DNA of 38,500 nucleotides from Phenylobacterium sp. (GTDB lineage Bacteria; Pseudomonadota; Alphaproteobacteria; Caulobacterales; Caulobacteraceae): positions 1 through 38,500 of the forward strand of contig NZ_JANXWD010000103.1 in assembly GCF_025351295.1 (NCBI RefSeq). The letters are read 5' to 3'. Below, one piece after another: positions 16,943-25,473 of the stretch. Positions within the stretch are counted from its first letter, which is position 1, and every line of letters begins with the position of its first letter. Below the pieces are notes generated by a model. That model had not been told where the DNA came from. It saw nothing but the letters and a program-made list of their open reading frames with translations, and did not search any database. A program made the position numbers and the translations under genes.

Positions 16943-18010
16943 ATGGACGTTGAACTGGGGATCATCGAGGGCTTCTTCGGCCGCCCCTATGGCTGGGATG
17001 AGCGGGCCGACATGGTCGCGGCGCTGCGCCCCGCCGGCTATCGCTTCTACCTCTACGGCCCCAAGGCCGACGGCTACCTGCGCCGACGCTGGCGCGAGCC
17101 CTACCCCGAGCCCGAACTCGAGGCGCTCGCCGCCTTCTCGCTGGCCTGCCGCACCACGGGTGTCCGGTTCGGGGTGGGCCTCAGTCCCTATGAGCTGTTC
17201 CTGGCCTTCGACGCGCCGGCCAAGGCGGCGCTGGCCGCCAAGCTCGCCCAACTCGACGCCCTGGGCCTCGACGACCTCGGCGTGTTCTTCGACGACATGA
17301 AGGGCGACCTGCCCGACCTGGCCGCCCGCCAGGTCGAGATCATCCACTGGATCGCCGGGCGCACGACCGCCAGCCGGGTCATCGCCTGCCCCAGCTACTA
17401 CAGCGACGACCCGGTGCTGGACCGGGTCTTCGGCCAGCGTCCGGCCGGCTATCTCGAAGACCTGGGCCGCGCCCTCGACCCGGCCGTCCAGCTGATGTGG
17501 ACCGGCGAGGAGGTCTGCGCCCGCGAGTTCTCCCCCGGACACCTCGCCCGGGTCGCCGACCAGATGCGGCGCAAGCCGTTCCTCTGGGACAACTATCCGG
17601 TCAATGACGGCCCGCGGATTAGCCCCTACCTGCACCTTCGCGCCTTCACCGGCCGGCCGGCGACGATCGGCCCGCACATCGCTGCCCATGCCGTGAACCC
17701 GGCCTCCCAGGCGGTGCTGTCCCGCATCCCGGCCCTGACCCTGGCGGAGAGTTATGCGCAAGGGCCGGCCTACCAGTACCTCGCCGCCTTCCGCGGCGCC
17801 GCCCGCGCCGTGCTCGGCGCGGACCTGGCCGAGGCGGTCGAGCGGAGCCTGCTGCTGCTGGAGGACGCCGGACTCGAGGGCATGGACGCCGCGCGCAAAG
17901 CTAGGCTCCGCGACCGCTTCGCCGCCTTCGACCATCCGGCGGCGCGCGAGATCATCGCTTGGCTCGACGGCGCCTTCACGGGCCGCGCGGACGACATGCA
18001 GACCCAGTGA
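16943..18010 (+). CDS. GH84-type beta-N-acetylglucosaminidase domain protein
   Basis: The ATG at 16943 gives 355 residues starting MDVELGIIEGFFGRPYGWDERADM, the exact start of the GH84 catalytic barrel; an upstream in-frame extension overlaps the promoter region and is not favoured. The paired catalytic aspartates are Asp117-Asp118 (GVFFDDMKGD), as in O-GlcNAcase-type enzymes that use substrate-assisted catalysis. Other barrel motifs follow: CPSYYSDDP, WTGEEVCAREF and LWDNYPVNDG. No signal peptide is seen, so the enzyme is probably cytoplasmic. It would remove N-acetylglucosamine from proteins or sugars. Its TGA overlaps the GTG of the next gene, suggesting translational coupling. Confidence 0.92.
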   Translation: MDVELGIIEGFFGRPYGWDERADMVAALRPAGYRFYLYGPKADGYLRRRWREPYPEPELEALAAFSLACRTTGVRFGVGLSPYELFLAFDAPAKAALAAKLAQLDALGLDDLGVFFDDMKGDLPDLAARQVEIIHWIAGRTTASRVIACPSYYSDDPVLDRVFGQRPAGYLEDLGRALDPAVQLMWTGEEVCAREFSPGHLARVADQMRRKPFLWDNYPVNDGPRISPYLHLRAFTGRPATIGPHIAAHAVNPASQAVLSRIPALTLAESYAQGPAYQYLAAFRGAARAVLGADLAEAVERSLLLLEDAGLEGMDAARKARLRDRFAAFDHPAAREIIAWLDGAFTGRADDMQTQ

Positions 18011-18978
18011 TCTCGCGCCGCGCCCTCATTTCCCGCGCCGCCCTGCTCGCCGCCGGCGGGGCGGGGCTGTGGCTGGTGCGCGACCGCCTGCCCTGGCCGC
18101 CGCCCCGGCTCGCCTTCGCCAACGGCCGCGACACGCCCTGGCAGCGCCTGCCCGACCGCGCCGGCCTGATCGAGATCCCGGTCACCGTGAACGGCGCTGC
18201 GGTCCGCGCCGTGGTCGATTCCGGGGCCCAGTTCACCGCCATCGACGCCGGCCTGGCGACCCGTCTCCCCCTGCCCCGCATCGTGGCCGCGCCGATGCTG
18301 GCCTACGGGGTCAGCGGCCGGCCTAGCCTGACGCACACCGTCCGGCTCGACCTGGGGGTTCCCGGCCTGGCCATCCCCGGGCTGCGCGCCGCCGCCCTCG
18401 ACCTGGCCGCCATCGCCGAGGCCAGCGGTCGCGACTTCCAGGTGCTGATCGGTCGCGACGTGCTCAGCCATGTTGTCGTGGAAGCCGACTTCCCGCTGGG
18501 CCGCGCCCGCTTCCTCGCGTCCGGCGCTTACCGCCCGCCGCGCGACGCCATCGCGGTCCCGCTGCGGATCACCGGCGGCGGGCCGATGATCCCGGTCCAG
18601 GTCGAGGCCGCGCCGGCCGTCGACGTCCTGCTGGACACCGGGGCCACCGGGCTGCTGGCGCTCTCCAACGCCGCCGCCCGGCAGGCCGGCCTGCTGGCCC
18701 CCGGCCGTCAGGTGTCCGAGGGGCACTCGGTCAGCCTGGGCGGTCTCAGCCCGGAGCGGCTGGCGGTGGCGCAGGTGGTGCGGATCGGCGGCCTCGCGCT
18801 GCACGACGTCGGCGTTCAGGTCTATGCCCCCGCCGCCAATGCCCCCGCGCCTTCCGGCCTGCTGGGCACCGGGCTGCTTCGCCAGTTCCGCATGGCCCTC
18901 GATCTGGCGGGCCAGCGCCTCTACCTGGTTCCCGCCCCGTTGCTGGTCGTCGGGCTGCGGCCGGAACCAAGGCCCTGA
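18007..18978 (+). CDS. Retropepsin-like aspartic protease, exported
   Basis: The GTG at 18007 overlaps the preceding TGA (GTGA) and starts a 323-residue protein; an in-frame start at 17959 lies inside the GH84 gene. The N-terminus (VISRRALISRAALLAAGGAGLWL) has an RR pair and a hydrophobic stretch, so it is a signal or anchor, possibly Tat-type. Two aspartic-protease half-sites are present: AVVDSGAQFTAID with Asp71 and DVLLDTGATGLLAL with Asp210. Two half-sites in one chain suggest an intramolecular pepsin-like pair, while length and motifs fit bacterial retropepsin-like proteins. The ending (GLLGTGLLRQFRMALDL) matches this family. The substrate is unknown. Coupling to the GH84 gene is not explained. 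Confidence 0.87.
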   Translation: MISRRALISRAALLAAGGAGLWLVRDRLPWPPPRLAFANGRDTPWQRLPDRAGLIEIPVTVNGAAVRAVVDSGAQFTAIDAGLATRLPLPRIVAAPMLAYGVSGRPSLTHTVRLDLGVPGLAIPGLRAAALDLAAIAEASGRDFQVLIGRDVLSHVVVEADFPLGRARFLASGAYRPPRDAIAVPLRITGGGPMIPVQVEAAPAVDVLLDTGATGLLALSNAAARQAGLLAPGRQVSEGHSVSLGGLSPERLAVAQVVRIGGLALHDVGVQVYAPAANAPAPSGLLGTGLLRQFRMALDLAGQRLYLVPAPLLVVGLRPEPRP

Positions 18979-19016
18979 CCGACCGTTTGCCGCCTGGAAT
19001 TTTCCAGGAGACCTTG

Positions 19017-19631
19017 ATGAAATCGACTGTCCTGCTCGCGGCCGTGGCCGTGGCCGCCCTCTCGCTCGCCGCCTGCCAGAAGAAGGCCGAGGCCCCGGTC
19101 GCCGCGGACGCCGGAACCAGCAAGGCCGCCGTCAACGCCGCCCAGGACGCCACCGGCGCCGCGGTCGGCGCGGTCTCGGCCGCCACCACCGCCGCCACCA
19201 ACTCGACCGACGGCTTCGTCACCGGCCTGGTGACCGGCGGCCTGTACGAGGTCCAGGCCGGCCAGATCGCCGGGAAGAAGGCTCAGTCCCCGGGCGTGAA
19301 GGCCTTCGCCAAGATGATGGTCACCGACCACACGGCGATGAGCAAGGCGGCCGAACCGGCCGTGAAGGCGTCCGGCAAACCCGTGCCCACCGAACTGGAC
19401 GAACGCCGCAAGGGGATGATCGACAACCTCAACGCCGCCAAACCGGCCGACTTCGACGCCGCCTATCTCAGCCAGCAGGAGGCCGCCCACCAGGAGACCC
19501 TGACCCTGCTCAAGGGCTATGCCGACGGCGGCGACGACGCCGGCCTGAAGGCGGTCGCCACCGGCGCGATCCCCAAGGTCCAGGCCCACCTGGACAAGAT
19601 TCACGCGCTGCAGGCCGCCGCGCCCAAGTAA
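19017..19631 (+). CDS. DUF4142 lipoprotein
   Basis: An AGGAG ribosome-binding site (19006-19010) precedes the ATG at 19017. The 204-residue product has a lipoprotein signal ending LSLAAC, so it is probably anchored in the outer or inner membrane facing the periplasm. After an Ala-rich linker the domain from about residue 65 (TDGFVTGLVTGGLYEVQAG, KAFAKMMVTDHTAMSKA, QEAAHQETLTLLKGYA) is the four-helix ferritin-like DUF4142 fold. Family members are often stress-associated, but no biochemical role is established. It is followed by a strong hairpin at 19652-19683. Confidence 0.9.
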   Translation: MKSTVLLAAVAVAALSLAACQKKAEAPVAADAGTSKAAVNAAQDATGAAVGAVSAATTAATNSTDGFVTGLVTGGLYEVQAGQIAGKKAQSPGVKAFAKMMVTDHTAMSKAAEPAVKASGKPVPTELDERRKGMIDNLNAAKPADFDAAYLSQQEAAHQETLTLLKGYADGGDDAGLKAVATGAIPKVQAHLDKIHALQAAAPK

Positions 19632-19651
19632 GCTTCGCCCGATCGTGGCCA

Positions 19652-19683
19652 CTACCTCTCCGGCCGCATGGCGGGAGAGGTAG
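19652..19683. terminator. Bidirectional hairpin between DUF4142 and copper ATPase genes
   Basis: CTACCTCTCC (19652-19661) pairs perfectly with GGAGAGGTAG (19674-19683) across a 12-nt loop. It sits between two convergent genes, 21 nt after one stop and 10 nt before the other, so it could end both transcripts. No T-tract is present on either strand, as is usual in very GC-rich genomes. Confidence 0.65.
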
Positions 19684-19692
19684 CGCTACGGC

Positions 19693-21894
19693 CTACAGCC
19701 GAGCGCCTCGCAGCCGCAGGGCGTTGCCGATCACACTGACCGACGAGAGCGCCATCGCCATGGCGGCGACCTGGGGCGACAGCAGCAGGCCAAACGACGG
19801 GTACAGCACGCCCGCCGCCAAGGGGATGCCGGCCAGATTGTAGGCGAAGGCGAAGACCAGGTTCTGGCGGATATTGCCCATCACCGCCCGCGAGAGCCGG
19901 CGCGCCTTGACGATCCCCTGCAGGTCGCCCGACAGCAGGGTGACCCCGGCGCTCTCCACAGCCACGTCGGCGCCGGCCCCCATCGCGACACCGACCTCGG
20001 CGGCGGCCAGCGCCGGGGCGTCGTTCACGCCGTCGCCAGCCATGGCGACGCTATGACCCTCGTGTCGCAGACGCTCGACCACCGTGGCCTTGTGCAGCGG
20101 CGAGACCTCCGCCTCCACCTCGTCGATGCCCAGCCGGCGCGCGACCGCCAGCGCCGTCGTGCGGTTATCGCCGGTCATCATGACCACCCGAACGCCTTGC
20201 GATTTCAGCGCTCGGACCGCGTCGGCGGTGGTCGCCTTGACCGGGTCGGCGATGGCGAACACCCCCGCCGCCCGGCCATCGATCGCGGCGAAGATCGCCG
20301 TGGCGCCCTCCGTCCGCAACGCTTCGGCCCCGGCATCCAGGGCCGAGGTGTCCACGCCATGTTCCGCCAGGAAGCGGCCCGAACCTATCAGCAGCTTGCG
20401 GCCATCCACCACGCCCATGACGCCCTTGCCGACCGGGGAATCGAAGGCGGAGGGCTCGGCAAGGGCCAGACCGCGGGCCGCCGCCGCCCGCACGATGGCG
20501 TCGGCCAAGGGATGCTCGCTGCCCCGCTCCAGGCTGGCGGCCAGTCGCAGCAGTTCGCCTTCGTCCTGGCCCTGGACGGTCTGGATCTGGGTCACCGCCG
20601 GATGTCCCTCGGTCAGGGTCCCGGTCTTGTCGACCACCAGGGTGTCGATCTTCTCGAAACGCTCCAGGGCTTCGGCGTTCCGGATCAGCACCCCGGCGCG
20701 GGCGCCGCGGCCGACACCCACCATGATCGACATAGGCGTCGCCAGGCCCAGGGCGCAGGGGCAGGCGATGATCAGCACCGAGACCGCCGCCACCAGAGCA
20801 TAGGCGAACCGCGGCTCTGGCCCGACGATCATCCAGGCGGTGAAGGTTAGCAGGGCCGCTGCCATCACGGCCGGCACGAACCAGCCGGACACCCGGTCCG
20901 CCATCCGCTGGATCGGGGCGCGGCTGCGCTGGGCATGGGCCACCATCTTCACGATCTGGGCCAGCAGGGTGTCGGCGCCGACCTTCTCGGCCCGCATGAC
21001 GAAGGACCCGGTCTTGTTGATCGAGCCGCCGACCACCGGGTCGCCCACCGCCTTGGTCACCGGCATGGACTCGCCCGTCACCATGGATTCGTCGATCGAT
21101 ACCCGGCCCTCGATCAGTCGCCCATCCACCGGAATCTTCTCGCCAGGGCGCACCCGTAGCCGGTCGCCGACCATCACCACGTCGAGCCCGACCTCCTCGT
21201 CCGCGCCATCGTCACGCACCCGCAGCGCGGTCTTGGGCGCCAGGTCCAGCAGCGCCCGGATGGCCCCCGACGTCTGCTCTCGGGCTCGCAGTTCCAGCAC
21301 CTGGCCCAGCAGCGCCAGGACCGTGATCACCGCGGCGGCTTCGAAATAGACCGGCAGGGCGCCATCGTGGCTGCGCAAGGCAGCGGGGAACGCCCCCGGC
21401 GCTAGCACGCCCGCGACGCTGTATAGCCAGGCCACGCCCACGCCCATGGCGATCAGGGTGAACATGTTGAGGTTGCGGGTCCTGAGCGAGGTCCAGCCAC
21501 GGGCGAAGAACGGCGCCCCGGCCCACAACACCACCGGCGTCGACAGCGCGAACTGGATCCAGTTCGAGGCTGCCGGCATGATCAGGCGGTGCAGGTCGAC
21601 GACATGTCCGCCCATCTCCAGGGCGAAGACCGGCGCGGCCAGGACCAGCCCGATCCGGAACCTGCGCGTCATGTCGGCGAGTTCGGGGTTCGGCCCCGCC
21701 TCGGCGGTCGCCATTTCCGGCTCCAGGGCCATGCCGCAGATCGGACAGCTTCCCGGGCCGGGCCGGCGGATCTGGGGATGCATGGGACAGGTGTAGATCG
21801 CACCTCGCGGTGGCGGGTTGGTCGGCCCGGCAACCGGGTCCGTCGACGCCACGGCGCCGTGAGCGTGGTGATGGTGTGCGTGTGGCTCGGCCAT
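19693..21894 (-). CDS. copA: Copper-translocating P1B-type ATPase
   Basis: The 733-residue protein pumps copper, probably Cu(I), out of the cytoplasm. The N-terminus is His-rich (HAHHHHAHG) and is followed by a heavy-metal-binding segment, [22 protein letters not shown] (about residues 34-55), instead of the classical GMxCxxC domains. The transmembrane metal site is Cys378-Pro-Cys380, the phosphorylated residue is Asp422 in DKTGT, and TGDNRTTA and [10 protein letters not shown] complete the ATP and hinge motifs. GGGAG (21901-21905 on this strand) lies 6 nt before the ATG. It diverges from csoR with three shared operator-like dyads between, so copper control is likely. The CPC site excludes cobalt/zinc subtypes. 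Confidence 0.94.
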   Translation of the reverse strand: MAEPHAHHHHAHGAVASTDPVAGPTNPPPRGAIYTCPMHPQIRRPGPGSCPICGMALEPEMATAEAGPNPELADMTRRFRIGLVLAAPVFALEMGGHVVDLHRLIMPAASNWIQFALSTPVVLWAGAPFFARGWTSLRTRNLNMFTLIAMGVGVAWLYSVAGVLAPGAFPAALRSHDGALPVYFEAAAVITVLALLGQVLELRAREQTSGAIRALLDLAPKTALRVRDDGADEEVGLDVVMVGDRLRVRPGEKIPVDGRLIEGRVSIDESMVTGESMPVTKAVGDPVVGGSINKTGSFVMRAEKVGADTLLAQIVKMVAHAQRSRAPIQRMADRVSGWFVPAVMAAALLTFTAWMIVGPEPRFAYALVAAVSVLIIACPCALGLATPMSIMVGVGRGARAGVLIRNAEALERFEKIDTLVVDKTGTLTEGHPAVTQIQTVQGQDEGELLRLAASLERGSEHPLADAIVRAAAARGLALAEPSAFDSPVGKGVMGVVDGRKLLIGSGRFLAEHGVDTSALDAGAEALRTEGATAIFAAIDGRAAGVFAIADPVKATTADAVRALKSQGVRVVMMTGDNRTTALAVARRLGIDEVEAEVSPLHKATVVERLRHEGHSVAMAGDGVNDAPALAAAEVGVAMGAGADVAVESAGVTLLSGDLQGIVKARRLSRAVMGNIRQNLVFAFAYNLAGIPLAAGVLYPSFGLLLSPQVAAMAMALSSVSVIGNALRLRGARL

Positions 21895-21912
21895 CGTCGG
21901 CTCCCGCGCCCG

Positions 21913-21929
21913 ATACCCTGGCAGGGCAT
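21913..21929. promoter_or_regulatory. Putative CsoR operator A
   Basis: ATACCCTGGCAGGGCAT is a 17-bp dyad of the form ATACCC-N5-GGGCAT. It lies in the leader of the leftward ATPase gene, 19 bp before its start codon. The same form occurs at 21947 and 21973. The G/C-tract dyad with TA ends is the known type of CsoR-family operator; assignment to this CsoR is inferred from adjacency. Confidence 0.75.
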
Positions 21930-21943
21930 CTGCGCCGCTATCG

Positions 21944-21972
21944 GATATACCCCCTTAGGGCATATTGCGCCA
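21944..21972 (-). promoter_or_regulatory. Possible promoter of the copper ATPase
   Basis: On the minus strand TATATC (21949-21944) can serve as -10, with TGGCGC (21972-21967) 17 nt upstream. The -35 is poor. Operator B fills the spacer, which is where a repressor would block polymerase. Confidence 0.45.
21947..21963. promoter_or_regulatory. Putative CsoR operator B
   Basis: ATACCCCCTTAGGGCAT repeats the ATACCC-N5-GGGCAT form with a different 5-bp centre. It is 34 bp from operator A and 26 bp from operator C (start to start). It overlaps the spacer of the likely leftward promoter. Confidence 0.8.
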
Positions 21973-21994
21973 TTACCCCAGCCGGGTATATAAG
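21965..21994 (+). promoter_or_regulatory. Probable csoR promoter
   Basis: TTGCGC (21965-21970) and TATAAG (21989-21994; TATATA two bases earlier) are 16-18 nt apart, ending 19 nt before the csoR ATG. Operator C occupies the whole spacer, which supports both calls and autoregulation. Confidence 0.6.
21973..21989. promoter_or_regulatory. Putative CsoR operator C
   Basis: TTACCCCAGCCGGGTAT keeps the TACCC-N5-GGG core and has the most symmetric TA ends (TTACCC / GGGTAT). It lies between the -35 and -10 of the csoR promoter. Confidence 0.8.
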
Positions 21995-22013
21995 CCACCC
22001 GACTGGAGGCCCC

Positions 22014-22289
22014 ATGGACCGCGACAACAAGCCCCGCCTGCTCAACCGCCTGAACCGCGTCGAGGGACAGGTGCGCGGCATCGCTCGCATGGTCGAGGAG
22101 GGTCGCTACTGCATCGACGTGCTCACCCAGCTGCAGGCGGTCCGCGCCGCCCTGGCCAAGGTCGAGACCGAGATGCTGCGCGACCATCTGGGCCACTGCG
22201 TGGAGGGGGCCATCGTCTCCGGCGACAAGGACGAGCAGCGCCGGAAGGCCGCCGAACTGATCCTGCTGCTGGAACGCGCCGCCCGATGA
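22014..22289 (+). CDS. csoR: Copper-sensing repressor CsoR
   Basis: The 91-residue protein is a small all-helical DUF156 regulator. The metal ligands are Cys33, His58 and Cys62, with exactly the spacing (25 and 4) of the Cu(I) site in characterised CsoR proteins. RcnR (nickel/cobalt) and FrmR (formaldehyde) have different sets. Apo-CsoR binds DNA and Cu(I) releases it. The ATG at 22014 follows GGAGG (22005-22009) by 4 nt and starts MDRDNKPRLLNRLNRVEGQVRGI; longer in-frame starts would cross the operators. The stop overlaps the next start (ATGA at 22286-22289), so the downstream copper genes are translationally coupled to it. Confidence 0.95.
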   Translation: MDRDNKPRLLNRLNRVEGQVRGIARMVEEGRYCIDVLTQLQAVRAALAKVETEMLRDHLGHCVEGAIVSGDKDEQRRKAAELILLLERAAR

Positions 22290-23575
22290 AGTCGTCCGCG
22301 TTCGCCCTGGCCGCTGCTCTGGCCGCCGCCGCGCCCGCCCTCGCCCAGGAAACCGATCCGCCGCCGCCGCCAGCCCACGACATGTCGCATATGTCGCCCG
22401 CCGAGATGGGCGGCGAACACCAGGGCATGTCGACGATGAGTACGCGCGACGCCTCGGGGACATCCTGGCAGCCCGACGCCTCGCGGCATGAGGGCCTGCA
22501 CAGCGCGCTCGGTCCCTGGATGGTGATGACCCACGCCACCCTGAACCTGGTCTACGATACCCAGTCGGGCCCGCGCGGCGACGACCGGTCCTTCGTCTCC
22601 GGCATGGTGATGACCATGGCCACGCGCCAGGTGGGCGACGCCGGCAAGCTGCAACTCCGCGCCATGCTCAGCCCAGACCCGCTGATGGGCAAGCGCGGCT
22701 ACCCCCTGCTGCTGGCCTCTGGCGAGACCGCCGATGGGGTGAAGCCCCTGATCGACCGCCAGCACCCGCACGACCTCTTCATGGAGCTGTCGGCGCGTTA
22801 CGACCGGCCGGTCGGACCGGGCGGCGCCTTCGTCTATATCGGGATGCCCGGCGAGCCCGCCTTCGGGCCGCCGGCCTTCATGCACCGCTTGTCGATCCTG
22901 GACAGCCCCGAGGCGCCGATCAGCCACCACTGGCTGGACTCCACCCACATCACGTTCGGCGTCATCACCGCCGGCTACATCCTGGGCGACTGGAAGCTGG
23001 AGGCCTCGCGCTTCAAGGGCCGCGAACCCGACCAGCACCGCTGGAACTTCGACAGCCCCAAGCTGGATTCCACCGCCATCCGCCTGTCGTGGAACCCAAC
23101 CTACGAGCTCTCCCTGCAGACCTCCTGGGCCCACCAGCACAGCCCCGAACAGCTGGAGCCGCAGGACAATCAGGACCGCTGGTCGGCCAGCGCCATCTAC
23201 ACTCGCCGGGTCGGCGACTTCGGCTACTGGTCCACCACCGCCGCCTGGGGCCGGCGCACGGCGACCCACGGCCCGCACCTGGATGCCTTCGCCCTGGAGA
23301 GCGCCCTGAAGCCCAACGCCGACTGGACGATCTTCGCCCGCGCCGAGCGGACACAGAACGACGAACTCACCACGCTGGGCGGCCACCGTGGCCCGATCTA
23401 TAGCGTCGCCAAGCTATCGGTCGGCGCCATCCGCGACTTCGCGCTGAGCGAACACCTCGCCTTCGGCATCGGCGGCCTCTATTCGCTGAACCATGTCCCC
23501 GATGGCCTGGAGGCCGGCTACGGCGGCGGCGACCCGCACGGCGCCATGGCCTTCGTCCGTCTCAAGCTGCAATAG
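22286..23575 (+). CDS. Met/His-rich probable outer-membrane protein of copper operon
   Basis: The ATG overlaps the csoR stop and begins a signal peptide (MKSSAFALAAALAAAAPALAQ). The mature N-terminus is rich in methionine and histidine (HDMSHMSPAEMGGEHQGMSTM), a pattern used to bind copper in exported copper-resistance proteins such as CopB/PcoB. The rest of the 429 residues alternates aromatic and polar residues in strand-like blocks (LQTSWAHQHS, FGYWSTTAAWGRR) and ends LKLQ after AFVRLKLQ, consistent with an outer-membrane beta-barrel. I recognise no named family; it is longer than PcoB (about 300). Placement between csoR and copC supports a role in periplasmic or outer-membrane copper handling. 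Confidence 0.85.
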   Translation: MKSSAFALAAALAAAAPALAQETDPPPPPAHDMSHMSPAEMGGEHQGMSTMSTRDASGTSWQPDASRHEGLHSALGPWMVMTHATLNLVYDTQSGPRGDDRSFVSGMVMTMATRQVGDAGKLQLRAMLSPDPLMGKRGYPLLLASGETADGVKPLIDRQHPHDLFMELSARYDRPVGPGGAFVYIGMPGEPAFGPPAFMHRLSILDSPEAPISHHWLDSTHITFGVITAGYILGDWKLEASRFKGREPDQHRWNFDSPKLDSTAIRLSWNPTYELSLQTSWAHQHSPEQLEPQDNQDRWSASAIYTRRVGDFGYWSTTAAWGRRTATHGPHLDAFALESALKPNADWTIFARAERTQNDELTTLGGHRGPIYSVAKLSVGAIRDFALSEHLAFGIGGLYSLNHVPDGLEAGYGGGDPHGAMAFVRLKLQ

Positions 23576-23632
23576 CCCGGCTTCACCCGCCGTTCAGCGT
23601 CAAGTCGCCAGACACCCCTGAAGGAGACCTGC

Positions 23633-24010
23633 ATGACATCCCGCCTGTCCAAAGCCCACCTGTCCAACACCCTCAGGGCTGCCGCCCTCGCCGCGCCGCT
23701 GCTGTTCGTCGCCTCGGGCGCGCTCGCCCATGCCCACATCCTCAAAGCCAACCCGGCCGAGAACGCGGTCATCTCGGCGCCCGCCGTCCTGCACCTCGAG
23801 TTCAGCGAAAAGCTGGAACCCAAGTTCTCCGGCGTCGAGCTGATGAAGGCCTCGGGGACCCCGGTGCCGGTGGCCTCCAAGGCGATCGGCGCGGCCATCG
23901 ACGCCACGCCCAAGGCTGCCCTGGCCCCCGGCGCCTATATGGTGATGTGGCACGCCCTGTCGGTCGACGGGCACAAGTCCAGCGGCGACTACAACTTCAC
24001 CGTGAAGTAG
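23633..24010 (+). CDS. copC: Periplasmic copper-binding protein CopC
   Basis: AAGGAG (23621-23626) lies 6 nt before the ATG. The 125-residue precursor has a signal peptide cut before His33 (ALA|HAH), leaving the N-terminal histidine that chelates Cu(II) in CopC proteins. The beta-sandwich ends with WHALSVDGHKSSGDYNF, holding the other Cu(II) ligands (Asp and His). No Met-rich Cu(I) loop is obvious, so this is probably a Cu(II)-only form. It lies 7 nt upstream of copD and would hand copper to or from it. CopC-CopD pairs are known both for resistance and for import. Confidence 0.93.
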   Translation: MTSRLSKAHLSNTLRAAALAAPLLFVASGALAHAHILKANPAENAVISAPAVLHLEFSEKLEPKFSGVELMKASGTPVPVASKAIGAAIDATPKAALAPGAYMVMWHALSVDGHKSSGDYNFTVK

Positions 24011-24017
24011 CCGCCCC

Positions 24018-24905
24018 GTGGAGGCCGCAGCCGTCCTCGCGCGCCTGCTGCAGTACCTGGCCGTGGCCGCGGTCGGCGGCGGCTCGCTGTTTGTCATCGG
24101 CGATGCGCGCCGGCCGGGCCCGACGCTGCGCCTCGTGCGCGGGGCCGCCGCGGCGGGTGCGCTGGGCGTCGTGGCCTGGCTGATGGCCCAGATGGGCCAG
24201 ATCGGTGACGCGCCGTCCGATGCGTTCGACGTGGCGCGGGTGTGGTCGTTGGCCACCGAGACCGGCTTCGGCCGCGCCGCCCTGCTGCGGCTGGCGCTCC
24301 TGACCGCCGCGGGCCTGCTGACGCTGAGGTCGCGCGCGCAGCCCGCTTGGCGCACCCTTGCCCTCCTGGGCTGCGCGGCCGCGGCGACCTTCGCCTGGAC
24401 CGGTCATGGAGCCAGCGACGACGGTTTCCCGGGCCTGCTCCACCTGACCGCCGACGTCCTGCACGCCCTGGCCGCCACCGCCTGGATCGGCGCCCTGTTC
24501 GTGCTGGCCGAACGGCTGCGGGGCCCCGACGTCCGGCTCGCCGCCGACAGCCTGCGCGCCTTTTCCCGCCGCGGGATCGCCATCGTGGCGGTCATCGCGG
24601 TGACCGGGACGATCAACAGCTGGTTCCTGGTCGGCCTGAACGGCGTCGCCCATCTGGCTGAGGCCGCCTATGGCCGCCTGCTGCTGGTGAAGCTGGCCGT
24701 GTTCGGGCTCATGCTGGCCCTGGCGGCCGCGAACCGCTACCGGCTCAGCAGCGCCCTCGACCGCGCCCTGGCGACAGGCGACGCGGGTCAGGCGAAGCGC
24801 GCCGTCGCCCTGTCGGTCGGTCTCGAAACCCTGCTGGCGGTCGCTGTCCTGGCCCTCGTCAGCTGGATGGGCACGGTCCCACCCACGGCGCACGCGGGCG
24901 GTTAG
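24018..24905 (+). CDS. copD: Copper resistance membrane protein CopD
   Basis: The GTG at 24018, 7 nt after copC, gives 295 residues. There are about eight hydrophobic segments, and the histidines in FAWTGHGASDDG and LHLTADVLHALAATAWIGALFVL match the conserved CopD core. The protein sits in the inner membrane and is thought to move copper with CopC. Its TAG stop is interlocked with the stop of the convergent gene (TTAG, 24902-24905). Confidence 0.92.
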   Translation: MEAAAVLARLLQYLAVAAVGGGSLFVIGDARRPGPTLRLVRGAAAAGALGVVAWLMAQMGQIGDAPSDAFDVARVWSLATETGFGRAALLRLALLTAAGLLTLRSRAQPAWRTLALLGCAAAATFAWTGHGASDDGFPGLLHLTADVLHALAATAWIGALFVLAERLRGPDVRLAADSLRAFSRRGIAIVAVIAVTGTINSWFLVGLNGVAHLAEAAYGRLLLVKLAVFGLMLALAAANRYRLSSALDRALATGDAGQAKRAVALSVGLETLLAVAVLALVSWMGTVPPTAHAGG

Positions 24906-25330
24906 CGCTTCCCGCGCCGCGCACCGACCATCAGGCCGACGCCGATCGCCAGGCCGACGACCAGGCCGATGGCGCCGGCCGCCAGGGTCTCGACCTCCAC
25001 CGCCGCGCCGAGCTTCTTGCGGATCGCACGGTGATAGCTCGAGGCCCGCACCGCGCGCGCCACGGCCGAGGCCTGGTCCCGCGCCGCGTCCATGGCCCCA
25101 GACAGCTTGGCCCGCGCCGCCGACATGCGCGCGGCCAGTTTGGCGCGCCCGTCCTCGTCGGAATCGAACCCCTCGTAGATGTCGAAATAGCCCGCCGGCT
25201 TGGCGTCGCCCTTCGGCCGCACCTGCTCGCTCGCCAGCCAGAGCGCGCCCAGGCCGATCAGCACGATCGGCAGGGGATTGCGGCGGAGTTCCGCCGTGGC
25301 CGCGGCCAGCACCTTGTCGTTTCCGCTCAT
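24902..25330 (-). CDS. Small membrane protein with glycine-zipper C-terminus
   Basis: The 142-residue protein starts MSGNDKVLAAATAELRRNPLPIVLIGLGALWLASEQ with one membrane helix (about 20-36). A helical, charged, Ala-rich middle (RAKLAARMSAARAKLSGAMDAARDQASAVARAV) follows, and the end has a Gly-rich hydrophobic segment (AAGAIGLVVGLAIGVGLMVG) and a basic tail. The N-terminal segment resembles DUF3618-type proteins and the C-terminus resembles ElaB/YqjD-type glycine zippers; neither is certain. Function unknown. It is convergent with copD, sharing four bases at the stops. Confidence 0.8.
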   Translation of the reverse strand: MSGNDKVLAAATAELRRNPLPIVLIGLGALWLASEQVRPKGDAKPAGYFDIYEGFDSDEDGRAKLAARMSAARAKLSGAMDAARDQASAVARAVRASSYHRAIRKKLGAAVEVETLAAGAIGLVVGLAIGVGLMVGARRGKR

Positions 25331-25473
25331 GATCCGTCCTGCCCTGCTAACCCCATCTTGGCCTCCAGCGCCCCGGCTGCAAGACCCTCCGACACCGCAA
25401 TCGATAACGCACAGGGCGCCCTTTTGGTGGCGCGGGACTCATCTGCCGCGTCCTTAGCGGCTATAGGACCCCG

